A stretch of 64,000 nucleotides of DNA from JAVBKV01 sp031553885 (GTDB taxonomy: Bacteria > Bacteroidota > Bacteroidia > Bacteroidales > Azobacteroidaceae): the NCBI GenBank assembly GCA_031553885.1, contig JAVBKV010000040.1, positions 1 to 64,000 of the forward strand, read 5' to 3'. Position numbers and translations under genes: made by a program. This document shows, one piece after another, positions 9,995-17,619 of the stretch. A model generated the notes under the pieces. That model had not been told where the DNA came from and did not search any database. It saw only the letters and a program-made list of their open reading frames with translations. Positions within the stretch are counted from its first letter, which is position 1. The number at the start of each line of letters is the position of its first letter.

Positions 9995-10037
9995 TATTAA
10001 ACAGAAAAGCATAGCCAACCAGATATAAAAATAGTCT

Positions 10038-10046
10038 TATATTTGC
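10038..10046 (+). promoter_or_regulatory. -7 box of the sensor kinase gene
   Basis: TATATTTGC matches TAnnTTTGc. No clear TTTG is found 19 nt upstream, which suggests dependence on an activator. Because transcription would begin after this box, the in-frame codon at 10043 cannot be the start, and ATG 10067 is preferred. Confidence 0.5.
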
Positions 10047-10066
10047 ACGTTAAAACAACTATTTAT

Positions 10067-12979
10067 ATGAGTAACTCCAAATTGCACAAAACTTTATTTT
10101 TTTGTCTGATTGCTTCATTCAGTCACTTCTTAAATGGATTTGGACAGGCAATTGAAAAATCATATTACTATCAACATTACTCGTATAAGGAGGGACTTAC
10201 ACATCCTTTAACAAGTTATCTGTTTGAAGACAGCTATGGATATCTTTGGATATCCAGTTTAGGTGGAATAAGTAAATTTGATGGTAAAACGTTTTCAAAA
10301 ATTACTTATCCGGAAAGTGAAGGAATGCTTAATACGTCTGCGAGTATCGGACAATACAACGATATTATTTGCAATAGTTGGGAAAAAGGTATTACATTGA
10401 TTTATCCGGATAATACGATTCAATTTTATCCTTTCCCGGGTAAATATAAATTTGGCGGTCCGGATAAAAAAATGATATTTTCGGGAAATGACATTTGCCA
10501 ATTCAACCTTACGGACGATAATTCTGAGCTAAAAGGTGATTCCGGGATACACTTTATACATCTTGCATTTTCCATGGAATCTAAAACCTTTAGAAAAATC
10601 TTATTAGAAAGCGACACTACATTTTTTTATCCGATTGATAGCAAAAATGATACGATTTGGCTGAGCACTACAGATGGAATACAGCTTTTGGTTGGCCTGC
10701 AAAAAAAATCATTTATCCCCTACAAAAAATCATATATTGAATTTGAAGCAATCAATGATAGCTTATTCATTGTATTGGATCAAAAAAAACAAATGTATTC
10801 AATTAAAGATTGGAAAACATTACCCAACGAGTCGTTTTTAGCTCAGATACAAAAGGGATATGATATTCTAAATATGTTATCACTTCCTGATAATCGAATC
10901 GTTAGCATGAATTGGTTTGATAGTCAAATCTATTGGATTGAAAATGAACGGCAGATTCCTTCTTCAGTAAAGACTGCTTTTCCGTTCAGCATGCAAGCGG
11001 ATAATAATGACAATTGTTGGACAACAGGAGTTTCCGGAATCTTTAACATGTACCAATTTCAAACCGAAATATACAAATTAGCAGAAAAGTACCAGGGGAC
11101 ATTCACTAGTATCGAGCAGGATTTTTTAGGAAATATATTTTTTGGTACAAATGAAGGACAACTATGGAAAATGGACACGAAAGGTAATCTGGAAGAAATA
11201 AAAATCATAAATGCGACCGAGAAAGGCGAAAATCCGGGTTTAATTACTTCTCTTACAGATAAAAATGGTCGCATCTTCTTTTTTAATAATACAAGGAAAG
11301 TATTTATTTGGACAGGTGAAAACCTAAAATCTTTTGAAATAAAAGGCACTGATAGTCGCTGGTATTATGATAATGAAACGGAAACTGTATTTGGAAAAAT
11401 CATAAAAGAAGGGAAACCGTATTTGGCTACGATCACTTCAGATCTAAAATTTGAGATGCATAAAGAGGCTATGGACAGTGTTCAACTCAATCGTTTTAAG
11501 GAACAGCGGAATGCAGTCTATGATGGATTTGGTTCTACGTGGAAGCTGAAAGATGGAAAAATAATTGTCAAGGATAAGACTGGTAAAGAACAACAACTGG
11601 ACAATAAGAAACTGGGAGAAGACATCCAAAGCCTCACTAATTATAACAATAAATATATGATCATCCTGAATAGAAAATCACTTAACATTCTTGATTTAAA
11701 TGCTTTTCGCCAATCCGGAGCTGTTCTTATCCGTCAATTCTCTCAAGCGGATGGTATTCCGTTGGATGATTATGTCTTTTCAAACATAAGCGTGGATAGA
11801 GAAGGCCATATCTGGCTTCGGGGGTTGGATAGAGCCTGTCGGATTCATCTTGGAAAGCTGATGCAAAAACCTCCCCTGAAACCTGTATCTACTCCTTATA
11901 TTTCAGGGATACATTCATCCCAAGACAATGCAAACTGGAACAAAATTAGTATTTATAATGACACCATTTTATCCTGGAGAGATCGGTTTCTGAAATTTGA
12001 AATTCATTGTGCATACGTAACGATGCCCGATGAATTAATGTTCCGTTACCGCCTTCCGGGTGTTTCCAGCGAATGGTCGTCTCCTCAAAATGAGAAACAA
12101 ATACTTATAAGTAATATTCCGTATGGTACTTATCGACTGGAAGTGCAGGCATCAATTGATGGATTTGATTGGTCCGAAACGGGATTCTCAAATGCGTCCA
12201 TTACGATCTCTCAGCCTTTTTGGTCTACTTATTGGTTTTTTGGAATAGTTGGCATGGTAATTGTGGGAATATTTGGCGGTGTGATGTATTTGATTCGCCG
12301 AAGATGGGAAGAAAAATTGAAAGAGGAAAGGGTAGTCGATCAACTGAAGCTTCGAGCTATCCGGTCCAAGCATATTCCCCATTTTACGGGAAACATATTA
12401 AGTGCGATCAATTACATGATATTAAAAGATAAAATTGCTGCTAATGAGTACATTGCTGCATTTTCCAATTTTTCACAGCAAACGCTCTACAATGCAGAAA
12501 AGATATCGCGCTCTTTAAAAGAAGAAATCGAATATACGGAACTTTATTTGATGCTGGAAAAAATTCGATTTACCACTCAATTAGAATATTCTGTAGTTGT
12601 GGAACTAAATGTGGATAAAGATACACAAGTTCCGGTTATGGCCATGCATACTTTTTGTGAAAATGCATTGAAGCACGGACTGAGGCATAAAAAAGAAGTC
12701 GGAATTATTTCCGTTCATATTTACAAAAGAGGAGATTATACCGTTCTTTCTGTCGAAGATAACGGTGTTGGACGAGAGAAAGCCAAAGAGCTTGGAACAT
12801 CGGGGACCGGAGAAGGATTAAGTATTTTAGAACAACAAATAGCCATATATAACAAATTCAATTCGTTGAAAATGGATTTGGAAATGCTGGACCTGAAAAA
12901 TGAAGATGGAATTCCCATAGGGACTTGCTTTCGACTGGTAATTCCTGATGATTATAGGTTTTGCATAGAAAAGAAATAG
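10067..12979 (+). CDS. LytS-type sensor histidine kinase with periplasmic beta-propeller
   Basis: 970 aa from ATG 10067; an open frame extends 8 codons further but overlaps the -7 box. Residues 1-28 form a signal peptide. About 30-640 are two-component-regulator propeller repeats (for example YLWISSLGGISKFDG, HIWLRGLDRACRIHLG). A Y_Y_Y-like domain follows near 650-720, a single membrane helix near 720-743, then a His_kinase domain of the LytS class and an HATPase domain with N-box ENALKHG and VEDNGVGR. The phosphoacceptor region reads KHIPHFTGNILSAINYMI where most relatives have NPHFLFNSLN, so the histidine is kept but the rest diverges. It probably senses an extracellular cue and phosphorylates the regulator encoded 46 nt downstream. 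The signal is unknown. Confidence 0.85.
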   Translation: MSNSKLHKTLFFCLIASFSHFLNGFGQAIEKSYYYQHYSYKEGLTHPLTSYLFEDSYGYLWISSLGGISKFDGKTFSKITYPESEGMLNTSASIGQYNDIICNSWEKGITLIYPDNTIQFYPFPGKYKFGGPDKKMIFSGNDICQFNLTDDNSELKGDSGIHFIHLAFSMESKTFRKILLESDTTFFYPIDSKNDTIWLSTTDGIQLLVGLQKKSFIPYKKSYIEFEAINDSLFIVLDQKKQMYSIKDWKTLPNESFLAQIQKGYDILNMLSLPDNRIVSMNWFDSQIYWIENERQIPSSVKTAFPFSMQADNNDNCWTTGVSGIFNMYQFQTEIYKLAEKYQGTFTSIEQDFLGNIFFGTNEGQLWKMDTKGNLEEIKIINATEKGENPGLITSLTDKNGRIFFFNNTRKVFIWTGENLKSFEIKGTDSRWYYDNETETVFGKIIKEGKPYLATITSDLKFEMHKEAMDSVQLNRFKEQRNAVYDGFGSTWKLKDGKIIVKDKTGKEQQLDNKKLGEDIQSLTNYNNKYMIILNRKSLNILDLNAFRQSGAVLIRQFSQADGIPLDDYVFSNISVDREGHIWLRGLDRACRIHLGKLMQKPPLKPVSTPYISGIHSSQDNANWNKISIYNDTILSWRDRFLKFEIHCAYVTMPDELMFRYRLPGVSSEWSSPQNEKQILISNIPYGTYRLEVQASIDGFDWSETGFSNASITISQPFWSTYWFFGIVGMVIVGIFGGVMYLIRRRWEEKLKEERVVDQLKLRAIRSKHIPHFTGNILSAINYMILKDKIAANEYIAAFSNFSQQTLYNAEKISRSLKEEIEYTELYLMLEKIRFTTQLEYSVVVELNVDKDTQVPVMAMHTFCENALKHGLRHKKEVGIISVHIYKRGDYTVLSVEDNGVGREKAKELGTSGTGEGLSILEQQIAIYNKFNSLKMDLEMLDLKNEDGIPIGTCFRLVIPDDYRFCIEKK

Positions 12980-12989
12980 GCTATATAGC

Positions 12990-13006
12990 CCATACACATA
13001 CATACT
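12990..13006 (+). repeat. Copy 2 of the shared 17-nt motif, just before the response-regulator start
   Basis: CCATACACATACATACT, identical to 9691-9707, ends 19 nt before ATG 13026. It could be a regulatory site or the trace of a small duplication of the 5' end of this gene. Confidence 0.6.
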
Positions 13007-13025
13007 TGAAAATTGGAATCAGGAA

Positions 13026-13748
13026 ATGCTAGGAAGTTACAAAGCCCTTATCGTTGATGATGAGGAAAATACCCGTTTATACTTAGGCGAACTATTGAAT
13101 ATGTATTTTCCGCACATTCAATACTCTTTTGCTGAAAATGGCGAAGATGCTTTATTCGCAATCAGTAGAAATCATTATGGATTGATTTTTTTAGATATTA
13201 CCATGCCTGGGATGGACGGTGTGGAGCTTCTTCAGTTAATCAGAGAGAAAAACCTGGATGTTCCGGTTATCTTCATTTCAGCTCATGCTAATTTTGTATA
13301 TGCGCAACATGGAATCCGTCTTGGAGTTCATGATTATTTGCTCAAACCGGTTAGCCCGTTAGAATTAAAAAAATGCGTCCTCCATCTGGAGGATATTATG
13401 AGTCAACAAAATCCGGTTAGCCAGAGCCAAATCAAGTTCCCGTCGCCATTGGGATACATATTATTAAACGTTGATGACTTATTTCTGATAGAAATAATTG
13501 GTAGAAATAAATTAAACCTGTATACTGAATCCGGAGATATTTACAAGCATATCAGTTACAACATGAAAGAACTGGAAAGTAAATTACCCGACAACTTTAT
13601 CCGGATCACAAGACAACAACTGGCTAACAAAAAAAACATTAAATCTTTTTCTACCAAAGATAACACAATTGTATTATCTAATAGCGCAAGCAGTTTTACG
13701 ATTAATTGCAGTAGAAAAGTGATTAGTGAACTATCTAACAGGCTTTGA
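13026..13748 (+). CDS. LytTR-family response regulator
   Basis: 240 aa. Residues 1-125 form a receiver domain with the acidic pair DDEE near residue 11, phospho-acceptor Asp57 in LIFLDITMPGMDG and Lys107 in YLLKPVSP. Residues about 140-240 match a LytTR DNA-binding domain (NFIRITRQQLANKKNIKSF). It pairs with the sensor kinase just upstream and forms a two-gene operon with it. Likely targets are its own operon and the divergent giant surface-protein gene, through the direct repeats at 9959-9994. The target assignment rests on position and repeat geometry only. Confidence 0.9.
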   Translation: MLGSYKALIVDDEENTRLYLGELLNMYFPHIQYSFAENGEDALFAISRNHYGLIFLDITMPGMDGVELLQLIREKNLDVPVIFISAHANFVYAQHGIRLGVHDYLLKPVSPLELKKCVLHLEDIMSQQNPVSQSQIKFPSPLGYILLNVDDLFLIEIIGRNKLNLYTESGDIYKHISYNMKELESKLPDNFIRITRQQLANKKNIKSFSTKDNTIVLSNSASSFTINCSRKVISELSNRL

Positions 13749-13787
13749 TTACTTCCCTTTTTTTACTTACCCCCTTTATAACGACGA

Positions 13788-13816
13788 AGCCCCACATAGT
13801 TTGAATATGCAGGGCT
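13788..13816. terminator. Imperfect hairpin between response regulator and tRNA-Ser
   Basis: AGCCCCACATA and TATGCAGGGCT form an 11-bp stem with two mismatches in the spacer between the convergent response-regulator and tRNA genes. It may terminate either transcript. No strong T-run follows. Confidence 0.35.
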
Positions 13817-13853
13817 TGTCTTGAGTTTGACGGCTTTTGTCTTAGCCTTTCCG

Positions 13854-13940
<87 letters not shown>

Positions 13941-14106
13941 AAGACTCTTCTTGATCTTCATTTTTGCAAATGGCGGTGCAAATATAGAAGTTTCTTTTGA
14001 ACTTATCAAGGTTTTTACCGACTATTTTCTAACTTTGTCTGCCGTTTTGAAAGCGGGAAAATGGTAATGCCTGAAAGAAAAAGGTTTTAATGCTTTGATT
14101 GATAGT

Positions 14107-15156
14107 ATGATGGTGAAAAAAAAGAAAAATAAAACAAAAAAAGTTGGAATAGGAATCTGTATTGCAATTGTAATATTGCTTTTAGGGGTAGGAGGGTTTA
14201 TTGTCCGGCAATTATATACTCCATTTTTCGGAGTCAAAGAAACGGTATATGTATATGTGGATGACAAGAAAAATTACAATGATTTACTGCTTCAACTTCA
14301 GTCTGCAGCTCAGATCAAAGATGTTGGATTGTTTAAAAAGCTGGCATCGGCTGTGAAATATCCGGAAAAAATGCGGACGGGCCGGTATGAGATTCGTCCG
14401 GATATGACCTGCAAGGAATTGTTACAAAACCTGCGTAATGGAAATCAGGCTCCGGCTAAGATTACGTTCAATAATATCCGGGTGAAAGAAGACCTGGCAG
14501 AAAGAGTCGGAGGTCAGTTTATGTTCGGACCACAGGCTTTGCTTGAGAAATTAAATGATCCACAGACCTGTGCTTCATATAGTTTGGATACATCCACCAT
14601 ATTGTGTCTCTTTATCCCGAATACATACGAAATGTATTGGAATATGCCGGTCGATCGCTTTTTGCAGCGAATGAAAAAAGAATACGATCGTTTTTGGAGC
14701 GAAGAACGCTTGGCAAAAGCAAGAGCTATTCCCCTGACCCCGGTGCAGGTATCCACTCTGGCGTCTATTGTTGAAGAGGAAACTGCCGTAAAAGAAGAGT
14801 ATCCTGTAGTTGCAGGCTTGTATATTAACCGGTTGAAGCAGGGAATGTTACTGCAAGCCGACCCGACAGTGAAATTTGCTGTTGGTGATTTTGCTCTTAA
14901 ACGAGTCTTGTTTGTGCATCTGGAGACAGAATCACCTTATAATACTTACAAATATGAAGGATTACCTCCCGGTCCCATCCGGGTAGCATCCATCGGCGGA
15001 ATTGATGGTGTGTTGAATTATACTCATCACCATTATTTATATATGTGTGCCAAAGAGGATTTCTCAGGCAGGCATAATTTTGCAACCACATTGATGGAGC
15101 ATACCCGGAATGCGAAAAGATACCAGGAAGCCCTGAACCGGAATAATATCCGGTAG
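14107..15156 (+). CDS. mltG: Endolytic transglycosylase MltG (YceG-like)
   Basis: 349 aa from ATG 14107; ATG 14110 is equally possible, and a TTG at 14095 extends the frame. The protein cleaves nascent glycan strands in the periplasm and sets their length. A lysine-rich cytoplasmic tail is followed by one membrane helix (residues about 15-35), a LysM-like region, and the YceG domain with catalytic Glu in LASIVEEETAVKEEYPVVAG and the signature LQADPTVKFA ... YNTYKYEGLPPGPI. Length and order fit the family. The minus-strand mscL gene is convergent, with only 6 nt between the stops. Confidence 0.95.
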   Translation: MMVKKKKNKTKKVGIGICIAIVILLLGVGGFIVRQLYTPFFGVKETVYVYVDDKKNYNDLLLQLQSAAQIKDVGLFKKLASAVKYPEKMRTGRYEIRPDMTCKELLQNLRNGNQAPAKITFNNIRVKEDLAERVGGQFMFGPQALLEKLNDPQTCASYSLDTSTILCLFIPNTYEMYWNMPVDRFLQRMKKEYDRFWSEERLAKARAIPLTPVQVSTLASIVEEETAVKEEYPVVAGLYINRLKQGMLLQADPTVKFAVGDFALKRVLFVHLETESPYNTYKYEGLPPGPIRVASIGGIDGVLNYTHHHYLYMCAKEDFSGRHNFATTLMEHTRNAKRYQEALNRNNIR

Positions 15157-15162
15157 GGGAGC

Positions 15163-15582
15163 TTACTTCTTTTCCTTCAATATATCGCGGATCTCCGTTA
15201 ATAATACTTCTTCCTTGCTGGGTGCGGGAGGAGCTGCCGGAGCTTCAACCTCTTTCTTGCGGATTGTATTGATGGCTTTGACAAACAGGAAAATGGCAAA
15301 AGCAATGATGGTGAAATCAAAAATAGTTTGTAGAAAATTTCCATAATTCAGCGTGACGGCCGGTATGGCATTGCCTGCTGCATCCATCGTTGCCTGTTTT
15401 AATGTTAATTTAAGATCAGTAAAGTTAACCCCACCTACCAATAGTCCGATAGGAGGCATGATAACATCCGAGACTACCGAACTTACGATTTTGCCGAAAG
15501 CTCCACCCAAAACAACCCCGATAGCCATATCCATGACGTTGCCCCGCATCGCAAATTCCTTAAATTCTTTAATCATTCCCAT
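15163..15582 (-). CDS. mscL: Large-conductance mechanosensitive channel MscL
   Basis: 139 aa. It forms the inner-membrane pore that opens under hypo-osmotic stress. The first helix carries the conserved FKEFAMRGNVMDMAIGVVLG, the second membrane helix is FTIIAFAIFLFVKAIN, and the C-terminal helix has the usual charged end after APAAPPAPSKEE. A second ATG six bases downstream (15576) would start at MIKEF, as in many homologues. The gene stands alone, convergent with mltG. Confidence 0.95.
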   Translation of the reverse strand: MGMIKEFKEFAMRGNVMDMAIGVVLGGAFGKIVSSVVSDVIMPPIGLLVGGVNFTDLKLTLKQATMDAAGNAIPAVTLNYGNFLQTIFDFTIIAFAIFLFVKAINTIRKKEVEAPAAPPAPSKEEVLLTEIRDILKEKK

Positions 15583-15644
15583 AATTCAAATAGTTTTTAA
15601 TATTAATAATTGTTATTCTGTAAAATAGATTTATAATTCAAACG

Positions 15645-15674
15645 TTGAATTTAAGAAAAGGTTTGTACCTTTGC
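15645..15674 (+). promoter_or_regulatory. Promoter of the 36-aa lipoprotein gene
   Basis: TACCTTTGC at 15666-15674 matches TAnnTTTGc, with a TTG at 15645-15647, 18 nt upstream. The small gene starts 25 nt after the box. Confidence 0.55.
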
Positions 15675-15698
15675 AATATATGTGAAGAAAATATCTGT

Positions 15699-15809
15699 AT
15701 GATGAAAATAAAGAGCAAAAGTCATACCAAAGGATATATAGCCTGTTGGATAATAATCCTGGTGTTAGTAGGGGTATTGACAGCCTGTGCTACTCCCTGC
15801 GGTTGCTGA
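15699..15809 (+). CDS. Small predicted lipoprotein, 36 aa
   Basis: A short gene with a lysine-rich head, a hydrophobic core (GYIACWIIILVLVGVLTAC) and the tail ATPCGC before TGA. LTAC fits a lipobox, which would leave a mature peptide of only 7 residues with three cysteines. A good promoter lies directly upstream, and the reading frame, small as it is, starts at the expected distance from it. No homologue comes to mind. Coding is inferred from promoter, lipobox and frame. Confidence 0.5.
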   Translation: MMKIKSKSHTKGYIACWIIILVLVGVLTACATPCGC

Positions 15810-15831
15810 TAATATAAAATTAATTCTGAAT

Positions 15832-15867
15832 TTTGAAGGAATTAAAGAAAAATTTCTGTAATTTTGC
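15832..15867 (+). promoter_or_regulatory. Promoter of gapA
   Basis: TAATTTTGC at 15859-15867 matches the -7 consensus. TTTG at 15832-15835 is 23 nt upstream, slightly wide. The gapA ATG lies 70 nt downstream. Confidence 0.5.
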
Positions 15868-15936
15868 GGCGCAAAAGGATCGGATTTATCACCCATCTGA
15901 ATCATTTATTTTTTAATCTATAAAATTTATATCAAA

Positions 15937-16941
15937 ATGATCAAAGTAGGTATTAATGGATTTGGCCGTATCGGACGTTTGGTTTTCCGTGCAGCTCAAA
16001 CAAGAAGTGACATTCAAATTGTAGGTATCAATGACTTGATTGATGTTGAATACATGTCTTATATGTTACGTTATGATACAGTTCATGGTAAATTTAACGG
16101 AACAGTGGAAGTTAAAGATGGTAAGCTGATCGTAAACGGAAATGCTATCCGCGTAACTGCCGAAAGGAATCCTGCTGATTTGAAATGGGGAGAAATCGGT
16201 GCTGACTATGTAGTTGAATCTACCGGTTTATTCTTGGATAAAAAATCCGCTCAAGGTCATATCGATGCAGGTGCAAAATATGTTGTAATGACAGGTCCTT
16301 CTAAAGACGATACAAGAATGTTTGTTTGCGGTGTAAACGAAAAATCGTATGTAAAAGGCGAACAATTCGTATCCAACGCTTCTTGTACTACCAACTGCTT
16401 GGCTCCGATTGCTAAAGTATTGAATGACAAATTCGGTATCGTTGAAGCATTGATGACTACCGTTCACGCTACTACCAATACTCAAAAAACCGTAGATGCT
16501 CCTTCTGCTAAAGACTGGAGAGGTGGCCGTGCTGCTGCAGGTAACATTATTCCTTCTTCTACCGGTGCTGCTAAAGCTGTAGGTAAGGTTATTCCCGAAT
16601 TGAACGGTAAACTGACCGGTATGGCTTTCCGTGTTCCTACATTGGACGTTTCTGTAGTAGACCTGACTGCACGTTTGGCAAAAGAAACTACTTATGCTGA
16701 AATCTGCAAAACAATGAAAGAAGCTTCTGAAGGAGACCTGAAAGGTGTATTAGGTTATACGGAAGACGAAGTGGTATCCAGCGATTTTATCGGTGATGCA
16801 CGTACTTCCATCTTTGATGCAAAAGCCGGTATTCAACTGAGCCCGAATTTCGTAAAAGTAGTTAGCTGGTATGACAATGAGTGGGGATATTCCAACAAAG
16901 TATTGGATTTGCTTGCTTATATGGTTAAAGTAAACGGATAA
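15937..16941 (+). CDS. gapA: Glyceraldehyde-3-phosphate dehydrogenase, type I
   Basis: 334 aa. It oxidises glyceraldehyde 3-phosphate to 1,3-bisphosphoglycerate with NAD in glycolysis. The Rossmann motif INGFGRIGR is at residues 7-15, catalytic Cys150 in SNASCTTNCLAP, and the C-terminal signature SWYDNEWGYSNKV is intact. Codons are strongly biased toward a small set (GCT, GGT, AAA, CGT), as expected of a highly expressed gene. It is monocistronic, with its own promoter and a strong terminator. Confidence 0.98.
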   Translation: MIKVGINGFGRIGRLVFRAAQTRSDIQIVGINDLIDVEYMSYMLRYDTVHGKFNGTVEVKDGKLIVNGNAIRVTAERNPADLKWGEIGADYVVESTGLFLDKKSAQGHIDAGAKYVVMTGPSKDDTRMFVCGVNEKSYVKGEQFVSNASCTTNCLAPIAKVLNDKFGIVEALMTTVHATTNTQKTVDAPSAKDWRGGRAAAGNIIPSSTGAAKAVGKVIPELNGKLTGMAFRVPTLDVSVVDLTARLAKETTYAEICKTMKEASEGDLKGVLGYTEDEVVSSDFIGDARTSIFDAKAGIQLSPNFVKVVSWYDNEWGYSNKVLDLLAYMVKVNG

Positions 16942-16961
16942 TTTTCGATTTATATCATTAT

Positions 16962-16998
16962 AAAAAAGGATGCGACAAATTTTGTCGCATCCTTTTTT
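16962..16998 (+). terminator. Strong intrinsic terminator of gapA
   Basis: AAAAAAGGATGCGACAAA (16962-16979) is followed by its exact reverse complement (16981-16998), which ends in a T-run. It begins 20 nt after the gapA stop. Confidence 0.9.
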
Positions 16999-17037
16999 AT
17001 TGAACTCCCTTCATCTTCTTTCTTCTCTCTCTCCAGC

Positions 17038-17261
17038 ACAGGGTTGCTAATGTCCGCGAAGCGGGCAAATATAAATAACCGCGGGTGAAGCCCGTGGAAG
17101 ACGAATGCCCGTCCTCCTAACAGCCCCGAAGGGGTTGAACTGTACCGATTCGGATATTCGCCCCCTTTCAGGGACGAGATAGAGTGTAGTGATCCTGATT
17201 CCCACGGGCTTCACCCGCGGTTATTTATATTTGCCCGCTTCGCGGACATTAGCAACCCTGT
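17038..17261. mobile_element. MITE-like element with perfect 60-bp terminal inverted repeats
   Basis: Positions 17038-17097 and 17202-17261 are exact reverse complements over 60 bp, separated by 104 bp. The outer edge reads ACAGGGTTGCTAATG, and the arms contain smaller palindromes (CCGCGAAGCGGGC, CCGCGGGTGAAGCCCG). The centre has a short hairpin, CCCCGAAGGGG (17123-17133). There is no transposase gene inside. The shape fits a miniature inverted-repeat element or a REP-like mobile sequence that needs an enzyme supplied elsewhere. It lies in the gapA/ilv spacer, 138 nt before the ilv promoter. Confidence 0.75.
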
Positions 17262-17398
17262 TTCCAAAGGAGAAGAGGCTGACGCACGAAAATAAGTCGA
17301 TAATTATTATATTTATTATTGTAATTATTTTATTTTCTTGTTTATTTGGTTGTTTTAGTTGTAAATTGTAATAAAAATGTGATTTTTTATTGAAAATG

Positions 17399-17430
17399 TT
17401 TGATCGTTTTATTTAAAACATTATCTTTGC
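17399..17430 (+). promoter_or_regulatory. Promoter of the ilv operon
   Basis: TTTG at 17399-17402, then 19 nt, then TATCTTTGC at 17422-17430: a full match to the Bacteroidetes promoter consensus. Transcription would begin near 17436, about 18 nt before the leader peptide. Confidence 0.8.
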
Positions 17431-17453
17431 ATCCAAATTAGAAAAAACAAAAA

Positions 17454-17519
17454 ATGAATGTAAGTAATACATTGAATTTGGTGGTCGTCAGCATTATTCT
17501 ACTCATTCAAAGAGGATAG
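17454..17519 (+). CDS. ilv operon leader peptide, 21 aa
   Basis: A 21-codon frame from ATG 17454 to TAG 17519 encodes the run LNLVVVSIILLI, in which 10 of 12 residues are Val, Ile or Leu. It begins 24 nt after the promoter, and an attenuator hairpin follows its stop. This is the arrangement of ribosome-mediated attenuation: stalling on the branched-chain codons (17478-17507) leaves the segment after the stop codon free to form an antiterminator. It precedes ilvD, the first structural gene, which strongly supports the function. Confidence 0.85.
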   Translation: MNVSNTLNLVVVSIILLIQRG

Positions 17520-17520
17520 T

Positions 17521-17590
17521 GAGGAAGGTCGTTGTATTCATGTTTTCAAAATAGAATTAGCCTTTCTCTGTACCGGGAAAGGCTTTTTTA
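17521..17590 (+). terminator. ilv attenuator: antiterminator segment and terminator hairpin
   Basis: Terminator: 17559-17568 pairs with 17575-17584 (AGCCTTTC with GAAAGGCT plus inner pairs) and is followed by a T-run (17584-17589). Antiterminator: GAGGAAGG (17521-17528) can pair with CCTTTCTC (17561-17568), the 5' arm of the terminator, with one G-U pair. A ribosome at the leader stop codon (17517-17519) would cover 17521-17528 and permit termination. A ribosome stalled on the Val/Ile/Leu codons would not. A further TATCTTTGC at 17604-17612 without a good -33 may be a weak internal promoter. Confidence 0.85.
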
Positions 17591-17619
17591 ATTGACAAAC
17601 TACTATCTTTGCATGCTCA

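Larger units (their letters stand above)
9566..10066. other. 500-bp divergent regulatory region between surface protein and sensor kinase
   Basis: No gene is seen here. The spacer contains a minus-strand promoter (9880-9910), a plus-strand -7 box (10038-10046), two 15-bp direct repeats with a 21-bp period (9959-9994), and a motif shared with the upstream side of the response-regulator gene (9691-9707). The minus-strand transcript would carry a 5' UTR of about 300 nt, long enough for additional control. Confidence 0.6.

Noticed and set aside
10043..10066. Upstream start of the sensor kinase
   Set aside because: It overlaps the -7 promoter box, so those codons would not be in the mRNA.
17038..17261. 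CRISPR-like repeat
   Set aside because: There are only two copies, in inverted orientation, with no spacers or cas genes; it is a single inverted-repeat element.
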